A stretch of 64,000 nt of DNA from Serinicoccus chungangensis (GTDB lineage: Bacteria; Actinomycetota; Actinomycetes; Actinomycetales; Dermatophilaceae): the NCBI RefSeq assembly GCF_001483745.1, contig NZ_LQBL01000002.1:124001-188000 (forward strand), in the 5' to 3' direction. Positions 20,850 through 29,122 of this stretch are shown one piece after another (the first letter of the stretch is position 1; every line of letters begins with the position of its first letter). A model generated the notes under the pieces. That model was given only the letters and a program-made list of their open reading frames with translations. It was not told the DNA's origin and made no database searches. The translations under genes and the position numbers were made by a program.

Positions 20850-20905
20850 GGCGAATCGCTCCTCTGGTGCGGTCCGGGCCGCCGGTTCCGGGCGTCCGGA
20901 CGGAC

Positions 20906-20980
20906 GGTGCGGGCACCCAGGCGGGCGATACCCACGCGTGCACTCCCCGGTGGTGCCCCACCCGCGCCAGTCGTGTGCCC
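20906..20980 (-). promoter_or_regulatory. ZTP (pfl) riboswitch in the purH leader
   Basis: On the minus strand the leader holds the pfl pattern: GCACACGACTGGCG at the 5' side, the pseudoknot-forming CACCACCGGGGAG in the middle (about 20944-20956), a variable hairpin, and CGCCCGCCTGGGTGCC at the 3' side (20911-20926). This RNA binds ZTP/ZMP, which build up when 10-formyl-THF is short, and then switches on purine or one-carbon genes. Position before purH is classical. No clear terminator follows, so control of translation is at least as likely as control of termination. Confidence 0.9.
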
Positions 20981-20982
20981 CC

Positions 20983-20988
20983 AGTCTA
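20983..20988 (-). promoter_or_regulatory. -10 box of the purH/riboswitch transcript
   Basis: TAGACT on the minus strand, just upstream of the riboswitch 5' side. The leader to the CTG start would be about 130 nt. Confidence 0.6.
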
Positions 20989-21016
20989 GCCACCACCGGG
21001 CGCACCCCCGGGCCGG

Positions 21017-21022
21017 TAGGTT
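21017..21022 (+). promoter_or_regulatory. Leaderless-type -10 box for the methyltransferase
   Basis: TAGGTT, then 6 nt, then the GTG at 21029. It is divergent from the purH promoter, about 30 bp away. Confidence 0.6.
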
Positions 21023-21028
21023 CGGGAC

Positions 21029-21658
21029 GTGGACGCACGGGACGCACGGGGGGTGCGGCACGCCCGGCACTGGGACCGGCTGGCCGACCGCTACGACGAG
21101 GTGTCGGCCGGCGTGGAGCGCCGCTTCCTCGCGGCCAGCCGCCCCTGGGTGGCGGGCCGCGCCCGCGGGCGCGTGCTCGAGGTCGGGGTGGGGACCGGGG
21201 CGAACCTGCCCTTCTACCCGGCCGGTGTCGAGCTCGTGTGCCTCGAGCGCAGCGCCCCCATGCTCGAGCAGGCCCGGCGGCGCGCGGCCGCCGTCGACCG
21301 GCCGGCGACCTTCGTCCTGGGCGACGCGGGCGCCCTCGCCGTCGACGACGCCTCCGTGGACACGGTCGTCTCCACCTTCACCCTGTGCTGCGTGCCCGAC
21401 CTCGAGGCCGCGCTCGCGGAGATGGTCCGCGTGCTGCGACCCGGCGGGGCGCTGCTGCTGGCCGACCACGTGGCCTCCGACCACTGGTGGGTGCGGGCGC
21501 CGCAGGCGCTGGTGGACGCGGTCACCGTGCCGCTGGCCGGCGAGCACCTCGGGCGTCGCCCCGCGGCCCGCCTGGCCGCCCTCGGCCTGGAGGTGGTGGA
21601 GTCGCGGCGGACGACGCTAGGCCTCATCGAGCGGGTGCACGCGCGCCAGCCCGGGTAG
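21029..21658 (+). CDS. Class I SAM-dependent methyltransferase
   Basis: 209 residues. Motif I is [16 protein letters not shown] (SAM-binding glycine loop), an acidic residue ends the next strand (LVCLERS), LGDAGALAV is motif II, and [20 protein letters not shown] is motif III. It resembles the UbiE/phospholipid N-methyltransferase group, but the substrate is unknown. It lies antisense between purN and purH, and its last 42 bp overlap the 3' end of purN. Mutual transcriptional interference is possible. Confidence 0.85.
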   Translation: MDARDARGVRHARHWDRLADRYDEVSAGVERRFLAASRPWVAGRARGRVLEVGVGTGANLPFYPAGVELVCLERSAPMLEQARRRAAAVDRPATFVLGDAGALAVDDASVDTVVSTFTLCCVPDLEAALAEMVRVLRPGGALLLADHVASDHWWVRAPQALVDAVTVPLAGEHLGRRPAARLAALGLEVVESRRTTLGLIERVHARQPG

Positions 21659-22210
21659 GGCGGCCACGAGCATCTCCCGCTCGGCGACCTTGATGCGCTC
21701 GTGCAGGCTCTCCTCGGTGTCGCAGGCCAGCACCGGCACGGCCCGCTGGTCGAGGATCGGGCCGGTGTCGACCCCGGCGTCGACCTCGTGCAGGGTGCAC
21801 CCGCTGACCTTGACGCCGTGGGCGAGGGCGTCCCGGACGGCGTGCGCCCCGGGGAACGCGGGCAGCAGCGCGGGGTGGGTGTTGACGACCCGGTGCGCGG
21901 CCAGCACGGCGGGGCCCAGGATCCGCATGAACCCCGCGCTGAGCACGAGGTCCGGGTGGTGGGCGGCGATGCGCGCGGCCAGCGCGACGTCCCAGGCCTC
22001 CCGGTCGGGGTGGGCGGTCACCGGCTCGACGAAGGTCGGCAGACCGCGGCGACGCGCGCGCTCCAGGCCCTCGATCCCGTCCCGGTCGGCCCCCACGGCC
22101 ACGACGTCCACGGCGTAGGCGGGGTCGGTGCACGCCTCGAGCACCGCCTCCAGGAGGGTGCCGCTGCCGGAGACCAGGGCCACCACGCGGGGTCGGGGCA
22201 GCCCGCTCAC
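21617..22210 (-). CDS. purN: Phosphoribosylglycinamide formyltransferase
   Basis: 197 residues. It moves the formyl group of 10-formyl-THF to GAR in purine synthesis. LVSGSGTLLEAVLEA is the phosphate-binding loop. SAGFMRILGPAVL and NTHPALLPAFPGAHAVRDAL contain the catalytic asparagine and histidine. HEVDAGVDTGPILDQ has the catalytic aspartate. The GTG start is at 22208-22210. It follows the DUF6350 gene by 16 bp. The actinobacterial order sucC-sucD-DUF6350-purN-purH is preserved except for the opposing methyltransferase. Confidence 0.95.
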   Translation of the reverse strand: MSGLPRPRVVALVSGSGTLLEAVLEACTDPAYAVDVVAVGADRDGIEGLERARRRGLPTFVEPVTAHPDREAWDVALAARIAAHHPDLVLSAGFMRILGPAVLAAHRVVNTHPALLPAFPGAHAVRDALAHGVKVSGCTLHEVDAGVDTGPILDQRAVPVLACDTEESLHERIKVAEREMLVAALPGLARVHPLDEA

Positions 22211-22226
22211 GGGTGACCGGCCCGGC

Positions 22227-23537
22227 TCACCGACGGCTCCGGAGCCGCCGCCGGCTCAGGTGCAGCGCGGTGACGACCACCAGCCCGCCCGCCGCCAGCT
22301 CGAACAGCAGCATCCCGGACACCCGCCACGGCTCGACGCCGACGGTCCCCAGCCGGCCCGGGGTGAGCCCGCCGGTCGCCAGCCAGGACAGCACCAGGAC
22401 GACCCCCGCGACGGCCACGCAGGAGGCCAGCATGATCTGCGCCTTCGTCCACCAGGAGGCCAGCCGCGAGGCCGAGCCGACGGCGCGGTAGCCGATCCAG
22501 CCCCCCGCGACCAGGGGGACCAGCGCCAGCGCCCACATCCCGGGCGGCATGGCCCCCGGCTCGGGCAGCGCACCGAGCACCGGCAGCATGGGCAGGTCGC
22601 CCGCGGTGGTGTCGGTCCACCCCACGTGCACGGTCCCGACGGTGACCCCCGATCCCGTCATCCAGGCCAGCGCCCAGACCATGAGGTTGGGCAGCGCCAG
22701 GAGCTGGCCGACGGTCAGCAGCGAGGTGCCCACCAGCCCGGCGTCCAGCGAGCCGTAGAGGGTGACGATCCGCTCCCCGCGCAGCACCAGCAGCCCCAGC
22801 ACGAGGAGCAGCGCGACGGTGACCAGCCCGACCAGGACCTCGGCGACCGGCGGGAGGGCCCGGCGCACGAGGACCGGCGTGCGCGCCTCGAGGAAGGCCA
22901 GACCGGCCCCGACGGTGGGGTGCTCCTCCCGGCGGTGCTCCCCCAGCCACACCAGCCCGAGGGCCACCAGCGGCACGAGCACGGCGCCGGGGACGAGCGT
23001 GAGCAGGCGTACCGGCGCGAGCCCGAAGCTCGCGGTGTGGGCGACGAGCAGGCCGGTGAGGAGGTAGCCGACGACGAAGGCCGTGCCGTCGGAGCCGCCC
23101 AGCGCGCTCCACGCCGTCCGCCACCCGCCGATCCGCGGCACCCGGGCGGTGAGGTGGTGCCGGCTCAGGACGACCTGACGGGCGGCATACCAGCAGAGCC
23201 CGAGGAAGAGCAGGGTGAGCAGCAGCGGCGCCAGGACCACCTCCGCCGCCGGGGTGCTGATGCTCGCGCGGTGCGCCAGCGCCCAGACGTCGACCCCCAC
23301 GCCGACCGTCTGCCAGAAGGTCGCCGTGCTGCGCTCCTCGACGACCCACGCCAGCACCGTGGGCAGGACCACGACGAGCAGCCCGACGAGCACGCAGACG
23401 ACCCCGGCCGTCGCCGCGCCGAGCAGCTCACCCAGCCGGCGGACGGTCAGGACCGGCCCCCGCCCGGGCACGCCCTCGCGCGCCGCCTCCGGGGACCTGC
23501 TGCCGCTCGTCCGCTCCACCACAGTCATCCCCACCAT
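22227..23537 (-). CDS. DUF6350-family polytopic membrane protein
   Basis: 436 residues with about ten membrane helices and few charged loops, ending in an Arg-rich tail. The family always lies near purN and sucD in actinobacteria. In some databases it is named as a cell-division membrane protein (PerM), but I see nothing in the sequence that states a function. The start may be 23537 or the inner ATG at 23526-23528. Neither has a well-spaced ribosome site. Confidence 0.8.
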   Translation of the reverse strand: MVGMTVVERTSGSRSPEAAREGVPGRGPVLTVRRLGELLGAATAGVVCVLVGLLVVVLPTVLAWVVEERSTATFWQTVGVGVDVWALAHRASISTPAAEVVLAPLLLTLLFLGLCWYAARQVVLSRHHLTARVPRIGGWRTAWSALGGSDGTAFVVGYLLTGLLVAHTASFGLAPVRLLTLVPGAVLVPLVALGLVWLGEHRREEHPTVGAGLAFLEARTPVLVRRALPPVAEVLVGLVTVALLLVLGLLVLRGERIVTLYGSLDAGLVGTSLLTVGQLLALPNLMVWALAWMTGSGVTVGTVHVGWTDTTAGDLPMLPVLGALPEPGAMPPGMWALALVPLVAGGWIGYRAVGSASRLASWWTKAQIMLASCVAVAGVVLVLSWLATGGLTPGRLGTVGVEPWRVSGMLLFELAAGGLVVVTALHLSRRRLRSRR

Positions 23538-23618
23538 GGTCGGGGACGGCGGGCGGGTGCGTCGGGAGGCGCGCCGGTCCGGGCCGGGCAGTCCGGTCGG
23601 ACCGGCGGGCGCCCGGGC

Positions 23619-24509
23619 TCAGCCCAGGCCCGCGACGATCTCCCGCATGAGCTCGGCGGTCTCGGAGGGAGTCTTGCCGACCTTGACCCCGGCGGCCTCC
23701 AGGGCCTCCTTCTTGGCCGCGGCCGTGCCCGAGGACCCGCTGACGATGGCGCCGGCGTGGCCCATGGTCTTGCCCTCCGGCGCGGTGAACCCGGCGACGT
23801 AGCCGACGACCGGCTTGGTGACGTGCTCCTTGATGTAGTCGGCGGCCCGCTCCTCGGCGTCGCCCCCGATCTCCCCGATCATGACGATCGCGTCGGTGTC
23901 CGGATCGTCCTGGAACGCCTGGAGGCAGTCGATGTGGGTCGTGCCGATGATGGGGTCGCCACCGATGCCGACAGCCGTGGAGAAGCCGATCTCCCGCAGC
24001 TCGTACATCATCTGGTAGGTCAGGGTGCCCGACTTGGACACCAGGCCGATCCGGCCGGGGCCGGTGATGTCGGCCGGGATGATGCCGGCGTTGGACTGCT
24101 CGGGGCTGATGAGCCCGGGGCAGTTGGGGCCGATGATGCGGGTGGTCCCCTTCGCCTGCGCGTAGGCGAAGAACTCGGCCGTGTCCTGGACCGGCACGCC
24201 CTCGGTGATGACGACGGCCAGCGGCATGCCCGCGTCCACCGCCTCGACGACCGCGGCCTTGGTGAAGGCGGGAGGCACGAAGAGGACGGACACGTCGGCG
24301 CCGGTGGCCTCCATCGCCTCGGCGACGGAGCCGAAGACCGGCACCTGCACGCCGTCCTCGAAGTCGACGGTCTGCCCGGCCTTGCGCGGGTTGACGCCGC
24401 CGACGACCTGGGTGCCCGAGCGCAGCATGCGCTGGGTGTGCTTCATGCCCTCGGAGCCGGTCATGCCCTGGACGATGACGTGGGAGTCGTGGGTGAGGAA
24501 GATCGCCAT
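23619..24509 (-). CDS. sucD: Succinyl-CoA synthetase alpha subunit
   Basis: 296 residues. It binds CoA and carries the phosphohistidine of the enzyme that makes ATP or GTP from succinyl-CoA. [19 protein letters not shown] is the CoA-binding Rossmann segment, [10 protein letters not shown] is conserved, and the phospho-His segment is [17 protein letters not shown]. It follows sucC by 40 bp on the same strand, so the two subunits are co-expressed. Confidence 0.96.
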   Translation of the reverse strand: MAIFLTHDSHVIVQGMTGSEGMKHTQRMLRSGTQVVGGVNPRKAGQTVDFEDGVQVPVFGSVAEAMEATGADVSVLFVPPAFTKAAVVEAVDAGMPLAVVITEGVPVQDTAEFFAYAQAKGTTRIIGPNCPGLISPEQSNAGIIPADITGPGRIGLVSKSGTLTYQMMYELREIGFSTAVGIGGDPIIGTTHIDCLQAFQDDPDTDAIVMIGEIGGDAEERAADYIKEHVTKPVVGYVAGFTAPEGKTMGHAGAIVSGSSGTAAAKKEALEAAGVKVGKTPSETAELMREIVAGLG

Positions 24510-24549
24510 GGTGGTCTCTAGATTCCTTCGGTATGTCGTGTCGTCAGGG

Positions 24550-25731
24550 TCAGTTCGCGGCCAGCTCGGCGGCCCGCCGGGCGGCGCCGTCCATGGTGTC
24601 CTCGATGGTCACCAGCGGGTGGTCGGCCCGGGCGAGGATGGCGCGCCCCTCCTCGACGTTGTTGCCGTCGAGCCGGACGACGAGAGGCTTCGTGGCCTCG
24701 TCCCCGAGGATCTCCAGCGCCGAGACGATGCCGGTGGCGACCGCGTCGCAGGCGGTGATCCCGCCGAAGACGTTGACGAAGACCGACCTCACCTGGTCGT
24801 CGTTCAGGATGACGTCGAGACCGTTGGACATGACCTCGGCCGAGGCGCCTCCCCCGATGTCGAGGAAGTTGGCCGGCTTGGCCCGCCCTCCGGTGTGCTC
24901 CTCGCCGGCGTAGGCCACCACGTCGAGGGTCGACATGACCAGCCCGGCGCCGTTGCCGATGATGCCGACGTTGCCGTCCAGCTTGACGTAGTTGAGGCCC
25001 ATCTCCTTGGCCTTGGCCTCCAGCGGGTCGGCGGCCGCGGTGTCGGCGAGCGCCGCGTGGTCCTCGTGCCGGAAGTCGGCGTTGTCGTCCAGGGTGACCT
25101 TGCCGTCGAGGGCCAGCACCTGGCCGTCCTCGGTCTTCACCATGGGGTTGACCTCGACGAGCGTCGCGTCCTCGCCCTGGTAGACGTCCCAGAGGCGCAC
25201 CAGCGCCGGGGCGATCGCGTCCACGTCGGCGGTGTCGAAGCCGGCCTGCTCCAGGATGTGGCGGGCGGTGGCGTCGTCGATGCCGGTCCGGGCGTCGACC
25301 GACACCCGCGCCAGGGCCTCGGGCCGCTCCTCGGCGAGGGTCTCGATGTCCACCCCGCCCTCCTTGCTGCACATCGCGAGCAGCGAGCGGTTGGTGCGGT
25401 CCAGGAGGAGGGAGAAGTAGTACTCCTCGGCGATCTTGGCCCCCTGGGCGATCATCACGGCACCGACCGTGTGGCCCTTGATGTCCATGCCGAGGATCTG
25501 CTCGGCAGCCTCCACGGCCTCCTGCGGGCTGCGGGCGAGCTTGACGCCACCGGCCTTGCCCCGCCCCCCGACCTTGACCTGGGCCTTGACGACCACGACC
25601 CCGCCGCTCCCGGCGCCGACGCGCTCGGCCGCCGGACCGGCGTCCGCCGCGTCGGTGACGACCTCGGCGGCGAGCACGGGCACCCCGTGCTTCTCGAAGA
25701 GGTCACGTGCCTGGTACTCGAACAGATCCAC
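24550..25731 (-). CDS. sucC: Succinyl-CoA synthetase beta subunit
   Basis: 393 residues with an ATP-grasp domain ([20 protein letters not shown] at the start, [18 protein letters not shown] for nucleotide binding) and a C-terminal ligase domain ([17 protein letters not shown]). [20 protein letters not shown] is the metal-binding segment. The start is GTG 25729-25731 with a modest GGGA upstream. The leader contains an 8-bp hairpin at 25758-25776. Confidence 0.96.
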   Translation of the reverse strand: MDLFEYQARDLFEKHGVPVLAAEVVTDAADAGPAAERVGAGSGGVVVVKAQVKVGGRGKAGGVKLARSPQEAVEAAEQILGMDIKGHTVGAVMIAQGAKIAEEYYFSLLLDRTNRSLLAMCSKEGGVDIETLAEERPEALARVSVDARTGIDDATARHILEQAGFDTADVDAIAPALVRLWDVYQGEDATLVEVNPMVKTEDGQVLALDGKVTLDDNADFRHEDHAALADTAAADPLEAKAKEMGLNYVKLDGNVGIIGNGAGLVMSTLDVVAYAGEEHTGGRAKPANFLDIGGGASAEVMSNGLDVILNDDQVRSVFVNVFGGITACDAVATGIVSALEILGDEATKPLVVRLDGNNVEEGRAILARADHPLVTIEDTMDGAARRAAELAAN

Positions 25732-25757
25732 AGTTGCGGTTCCCGTCTGTCGATGAG

Positions 25758-25776
25758 GGCCGGAGGAGCTCCGGCC
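25758..25776 (-). other. Hairpin in the sucC leader
   Basis: GGCCGGAG and CTCCGGCC form a perfect 8-bp stem with a 3-nt loop, 27 nt upstream of the sucC start. It is too near the ribosome site to be an ordinary terminator. Confidence 0.5.
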
Positions 25777-25907
25777 TGCCGGTGGTCACCGCACGACCGC
25801 ACGCAAGGGGCGCCGTCGGCGGCACTGCGAGGCAGACTATCGCAGCGGCATACCCGGTCTGCGCCAGCACCAGCGACGGTGGACGGCAGGGACACCGGCA
25901 CCCTCGA

Positions 25908-25979
25908 CACCTGTGCACGCTCCTGCACCCGGTGCGTGCGGTAGAACGTGCGCACCGGGTGCAGAAGCGTGCACAGGTG
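25908..25979. repeat. 72-bp near-perfect inverted repeat
   Basis: CACCTGTGCACGCT (25908-25921) and CTGCACCCGGTGCG (25923-25936) pair with CGCACCGGGTGCAG (25951-25964) and AGCGTGCACAGGTG (25966-25979). That makes 28 bp of pairing with one C/A mismatch around a 14-nt centre. It is 92 bp after the pcrA stop codon and could stop its transcription, but it is far larger than the other terminators here and has no T run. Confidence 0.9.
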
Positions 25980-26016
25980 ACGCTGGCGTGCACACGTGAC
26001 GCTGGCGTGCACAGGT
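25968..26016. repeat. 19-bp tandem repeat adjoining the inverted repeat
   Basis: GTGACGCTGGCGTGCACA occurs at 25977-25994 and 25996-26013, with period 19. The unit CGTGCACAGGTGACGCTGG is present 2.6 times, and the first copy shares its CGTGCACAGGTG with the right arm of the inverted repeat. Confidence 0.9.
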
Positions 26017-26070
26017 CCGCAGAGCGACGGCGGGCGAGCGGAGGTGCCGGGAGCCGGCCCGACCGCCAGC

Positions 26071-28617
26071 TCAGAGCTTGACCAGCGGAGCCACCCGCAC
26101 CAGCAGCCGCTTGAGGCCGGCCTCGCCGAAGTCCACGTGCGCCATCGCGTGCTTGCCGGTCCCCTCCACGAGGACCACCGTGCCCATGCCGAAGCTGTCG
26201 TGGCTCACCTTGTCGCCGGCGGCCAGTCCCGCCAGCTCGGTCTCCTGCTCCGGGGTGCGGTCGCGCCCGGGCACGCTGCCCCGCGGGTCGAGCCGCACGG
26301 CCGCCGGACGTCCGCCGCCCGGCCCCCCGCGGCCCCCGGCATACCCCCCGGACCAGCTCAGGCCCATCCCCTCGGCAGCGGATCGACGCCCGCCCATGCT
26401 CATCCGGTCGGCGTCGGTGCGCTCCCAGGTGACGAGGTCGTCGGGGATCTCGTCGAGGAAGCGGGAGGCGGGGAACCACTGCGGCGCGCCGAACGCCGCC
26501 CGGCTGCCGGCCCGGGACAGGTGCAGCTGCTCGCGCGCCCGGGTGATCCCGACGTAGGCCAGCCGTCGCTCCTCCTCGAGCTCGTCCGGGTCGTCGAGGC
26601 TGCGCTGGTGCGGGAAGGTGCCGTCCTCGAGGCCGGTGAGGAAGACCACCGGGAACTCCAGGCCCTTGGCGGTGTGCAGCGTCATCAGCGTGACCACGCC
26701 CTGGTCCTGCCCCCGCCCTGCCTCGCCCTCGGCCGAGCCCTCGGGGATCTCGTCGGCGTCGGCGACCAGCGAGACCTGCTCGAGGAAGTCGACCAGGCCC
26801 CCCTCCGGGTAGTTGTCGTCGAACTCGCGGGCGACGGTGACGAGCTCGGTGAGGTTCTCCACCCGCGTCTCGTCCTGGGGGTCGTGGCTGGCGCGGAGCT
26901 CGGCGAGGTAGCCGGTGCGGTCGAGGATCGCCTCGAGCAGGGCCCCGATCCCCGACCCCTCCTCCGCGGCGAGGTCGCCGAGCTCCTCGAGCAGGGCCGT
27001 GAAGCCGGAGAGCGCGGCGACCGAGCGCGAGGCGATGCCCGGCGCGTCGCCGGCCCGGCCCAGGGCGGCGACGAACGGGATGCGCTCACGCTCGGCCAGG
27101 GACGTCACGGCGGCCACCGCGCGGTCACCGATGCCCCTCTTGGGGGTGTTGAGGATGCGCCGCAGGTTGACGTCGTCGGCGGGGTTGGCGATGACCCGTA
27201 GGTAGGCCAGGGCGTCCTTGACCTCCCGGCGCTCGTAGAAGCGGGTGCCCCCGACGACCTTGTAGGGCAGCCCGGTGCGGACCAGCACCTCCTCCAGGGC
27301 CCGGGACTGGGCGTTGGTGCGGTAGAACACCGCGACGTCACCGGGCCGGACGCCCCGCTCGTCGGCGAGCTCGTCGATGCGGCGGGCCACGAAGGAGGCC
27401 TCGTCGTGCTCGCTGTCGGCGACGTAGCCGACGATTCGGTGGCCCTCCCCCTGGTCGGTCCACAGGCGCTTGTCGCGCCGCCGCGGGTTGCGAGCGATGA
27501 CGGCGTTCGCCGCGGTGAGGATGGTGCTGGTGGAGCGGTAGTTCTGCTCGAGCAGGATGGTGCGGGCCTGCGGGTAGTCCTGCTCGAACTCGACGATGTT
27601 GCGGATCGTCGCGCCGCGGAAGGCGTAGATGGACTGGTCGGCGTCGCCGACGACGCACAGCTCGGCCGGCGGCAGCTCGCGGCTGCCCCCGTCGACGATG
27701 TCCCCGGCGAACCCGACGAGCTCCCTGACCAAGGCGTACTGGGCGTGGTTGGTGTCCTGGTACTCGTCGACCATGACGTGCCGGAACCGCCGCCGGTAGT
27801 GCTCGCGCACGGCGGGGAAGGCGCGCAGCAGGTGGACCGTGGTGGAGATGATGTCGTCGAAGTCCAGGGCGTTGGCCGCCCGGAGCCGGCGTTGGTACAT
27901 CGTGTAGGCCTCGGCCACCTTGGCCTCGTAGCTGTTGGCCCCGACGGTGGCGGCGAAGGCCTCCTCGTCGACGAGCTCGTTCTTGGCGTTCGAGACCTTC
28001 GCCAGGAAGGCCCGCGCCGGGTAGCGCTTCGGGTCCAGGTCGAGGTCACGGATGACCATGCCCATGAGCCGCTGGCTGTCGGCCGCGTCGTAGATGGAGA
28101 ACGAGCTGCGCAGCCCGGCGGTCTGGGCCTCCCGGCGCAGGATGCGCACGCAGGCGGAGTGGAAGGTCGAGACCCACATGGCCTTGGCCCGGGGGCCGAC
28201 GAGTGCCTCGACCCGCTCGCGCATCTCGGCCGCCGCCTTGTTGGTGAAGGTGATCGCCAGGATCTGTCCGGGGTGGACGTGCCGCTCACCCAGGAGGTAG
28301 GCGATGCGGTGGGTCAGCACCCGGGTCTTGCCCGACCCCGCACCGGCCACGATGAGCAGCGGGCTGCCCTGGTGACGCACCGCCTCCGCCTGGGGCTCGT
28401 TGAGCCCGGCGAGGAGCTCCTCGACGGTGGGTCCGGAGGGGCTCCGGCCCGGGCCCGTCCCGGACGGCGGCGGGTCGCCGGACACGGCCCAGGCGGGCAC
28501 ACCGCGGTCGTCGACGGGCCCGTCGCCCCGGTGCGGGCCCGCGTGCCCGCTGGCCGCGGCCGCGCTCATCGAGGGGACCGGGTCGTCGAAGGGGAGGTGG
28601 TCGAAGAGGCCGCTCAT
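26071..28617 (-). CDS. pcrA: ATP-dependent 3'-5' DNA helicase PcrA/UvrD
   Basis: 848 residues. SF1A helicase used in nucleotide-excision repair and removal of proteins from DNA. LNEPQAEAVRH is the Q motif, AGAGSGKTR (91-99) Walker A, VDEYQDTNHAQY Walker B, GDADQSIYAFRGA motif III, and LMTLHTAKGLEFPVVFLTGL and YVGITRAREQLHLSRA motifs V-VI. The first 60 residues are a disordered Pro/Gly arm. The C-terminal 60 residues are the basic/Tudor-like RNA-polymerase-binding tail (AAGDKVSHDSFGMGTVV). The ATG at 28615-28617 is taken. An extension to 28794 is antisense to the next promoter. Confidence 0.96.
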   Translation of the reverse strand: MSGLFDHLPFDDPVPSMSAAAASGHAGPHRGDGPVDDRGVPAWAVSGDPPPSGTGPGRSPSGPTVEELLAGLNEPQAEAVRHQGSPLLIVAGAGSGKTRVLTHRIAYLLGERHVHPGQILAITFTNKAAAEMRERVEALVGPRAKAMWVSTFHSACVRILRREAQTAGLRSSFSIYDAADSQRLMGMVIRDLDLDPKRYPARAFLAKVSNAKNELVDEEAFAATVGANSYEAKVAEAYTMYQRRLRAANALDFDDIISTTVHLLRAFPAVREHYRRRFRHVMVDEYQDTNHAQYALVRELVGFAGDIVDGGSRELPPAELCVVGDADQSIYAFRGATIRNIVEFEQDYPQARTILLEQNYRSTSTILTAANAVIARNPRRRDKRLWTDQGEGHRIVGYVADSEHDEASFVARRIDELADERGVRPGDVAVFYRTNAQSRALEEVLVRTGLPYKVVGGTRFYERREVKDALAYLRVIANPADDVNLRRILNTPKRGIGDRAVAAVTSLAERERIPFVAALGRAGDAPGIASRSVAALSGFTALLEELGDLAAEEGSGIGALLEAILDRTGYLAELRASHDPQDETRVENLTELVTVAREFDDNYPEGGLVDFLEQVSLVADADEIPEGSAEGEAGRGQDQGVVTLMTLHTAKGLEFPVVFLTGLEDGTFPHQRSLDDPDELEEERRLAYVGITRAREQLHLSRAGSRAAFGAPQWFPASRFLDEIPDDLVTWERTDADRMSMGGRRSAAEGMGLSWSGGYAGGRGGPGGGRPAAVRLDPRGSVPGRDRTPEQETELAGLAAGDKVSHDSFGMGTVVLVEGTGKHAMAHVDFGEAGLKRLLVRVAPLVKL

Positions 28618-28625
28618 CGCCCTCC

Positions 28626-28631
28626 ATCCTA
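28626..28631 (-). promoter_or_regulatory. -10 box of pcrA
   Basis: TAGGAT on the minus strand, 8 nt before the ATG. The spacer itself contains GGAGGG. Confidence 0.5.
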
Positions 28632-28679
28632 GGCAGCCGCACCGACGTGCCCACCCAGGTCGTCCACAACCGCGAGCCC

Positions 28680-28685
28680 TACCCT
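28680..28685 (+). promoter_or_regulatory. Leaderless-type -10 box for the leader ORF
   Basis: TACCCT, then 6 nt, then GTG 28692. The first base of the mRNA should fall at or next to that GTG. Confidence 0.5.
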
Positions 28686-28691
28686 GGTGGC

Positions 28692-28730
28692 GTGACCTCC
28701 CGTCGACCGCGCCGCCGGTGCCTGCCGTGA
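28692..28730 (+). CDS. Candidate 12-codon leaderless leader peptide (uORF)
   Basis: GTG at 28692 opens a 12-residue frame, VTSRRPRRRCLP, ending in TGA at 28728-28730. The -10-like TACCCT stands exactly 6 nt before it, as at other leaderless starts here. Five of twelve residues are arginine, one is cysteine. Its stop overlaps the GTG of the next gene (GTGA at 28727-28730), so ribosomes finishing the leader could start the membrane protein. There is no direct proof of translation. Confidence 0.45.
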   Translation: MTSRRPRRRCLP

Positions 28731-29122
28731 CGACCGGCTCCTCGGCATACCTCGACCCCCCGACCCTCGCCGTGCTGGTGGGTGGCCTGGTCATCGCCGT
28801 CGTCTGTCTCCTCGCCGGGCTGAACGGCAGGTCGCCGGGACGCGTGACCGTCGGGCTGACCCTGGCGCTCCAGGCCGGCGTGGTCGCCTACTGCGCGAGC
28901 TACCTCGGCCGCCAGCTGGGCGGGGCGGACCCGGTCGGGCCGGGCTGGGAGCTGTGGGCCTACCTCGTGACCATCCTCATGCTGCCCGCCCTCGCGCTGG
29001 TCTGGGCCCAGCAGGAGCCCACCCGCTGGAGCACCTTCGTGCTCGCGGTCGCCGCCTTCACCGTCGCCGTCATGGCCGCGCGCAGCGCCCAGATCTGGTA
29101 CGGCGTGGGGATGCCCGCGTGA
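28727..29122 (+). CDS. Hypothetical four-helix membrane protein
   Basis: 131 residues from GTG 28727. Hydrophobic helices lie at about 12-32, 42-62, 75-93 and 100-120. I do not recognise the family. It overlaps both its leader ORF and the next gene by GTGA, so it is the first gene of a tightly coupled three-gene membrane operon. No Shine-Dalgarno precedes it, consistent with translation by re-initiation after the leader ORF. Confidence 0.65.
   Translation: MTTGSSAYLDPPTLAVLVGGLVIAVVCLLAGLNGRSPGRVTVGLTLALQAGVVAYCASYLGRQLGGADPVGPGWELWAYLVTILMLPALALVWAQQEPTRWSTFVLAVAAFTVAVMAARSAQIWYGVGMPA

Larger units (their letters stand above)
25777..26070. other. Gene-free gap between sucC and pcrA
   Basis: About 340 bp without a credible gene. 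A possible sucC -10 box (minus-strand TAGTCT) lies near 25832-25837. The middle is a 72-bp inverted repeat and a 19-bp tandem repeat, listed separately. Short open frames here have repeat-derived sequence and no ribosome site. Confidence 0.7.

Noticed and set aside
20850-21047. N-terminal extension of purH to 21047
   Set aside because: The extension would translate the riboswitch and promoter, its codons look non-coding, and its GTG starts lie upstream of the -10 box.
25908-26016. Ends of an insertion sequence or attachment site
   Set aside because: Large inverted arms are present, but there is no transposase, integrase, tRNA or target duplication nearby.
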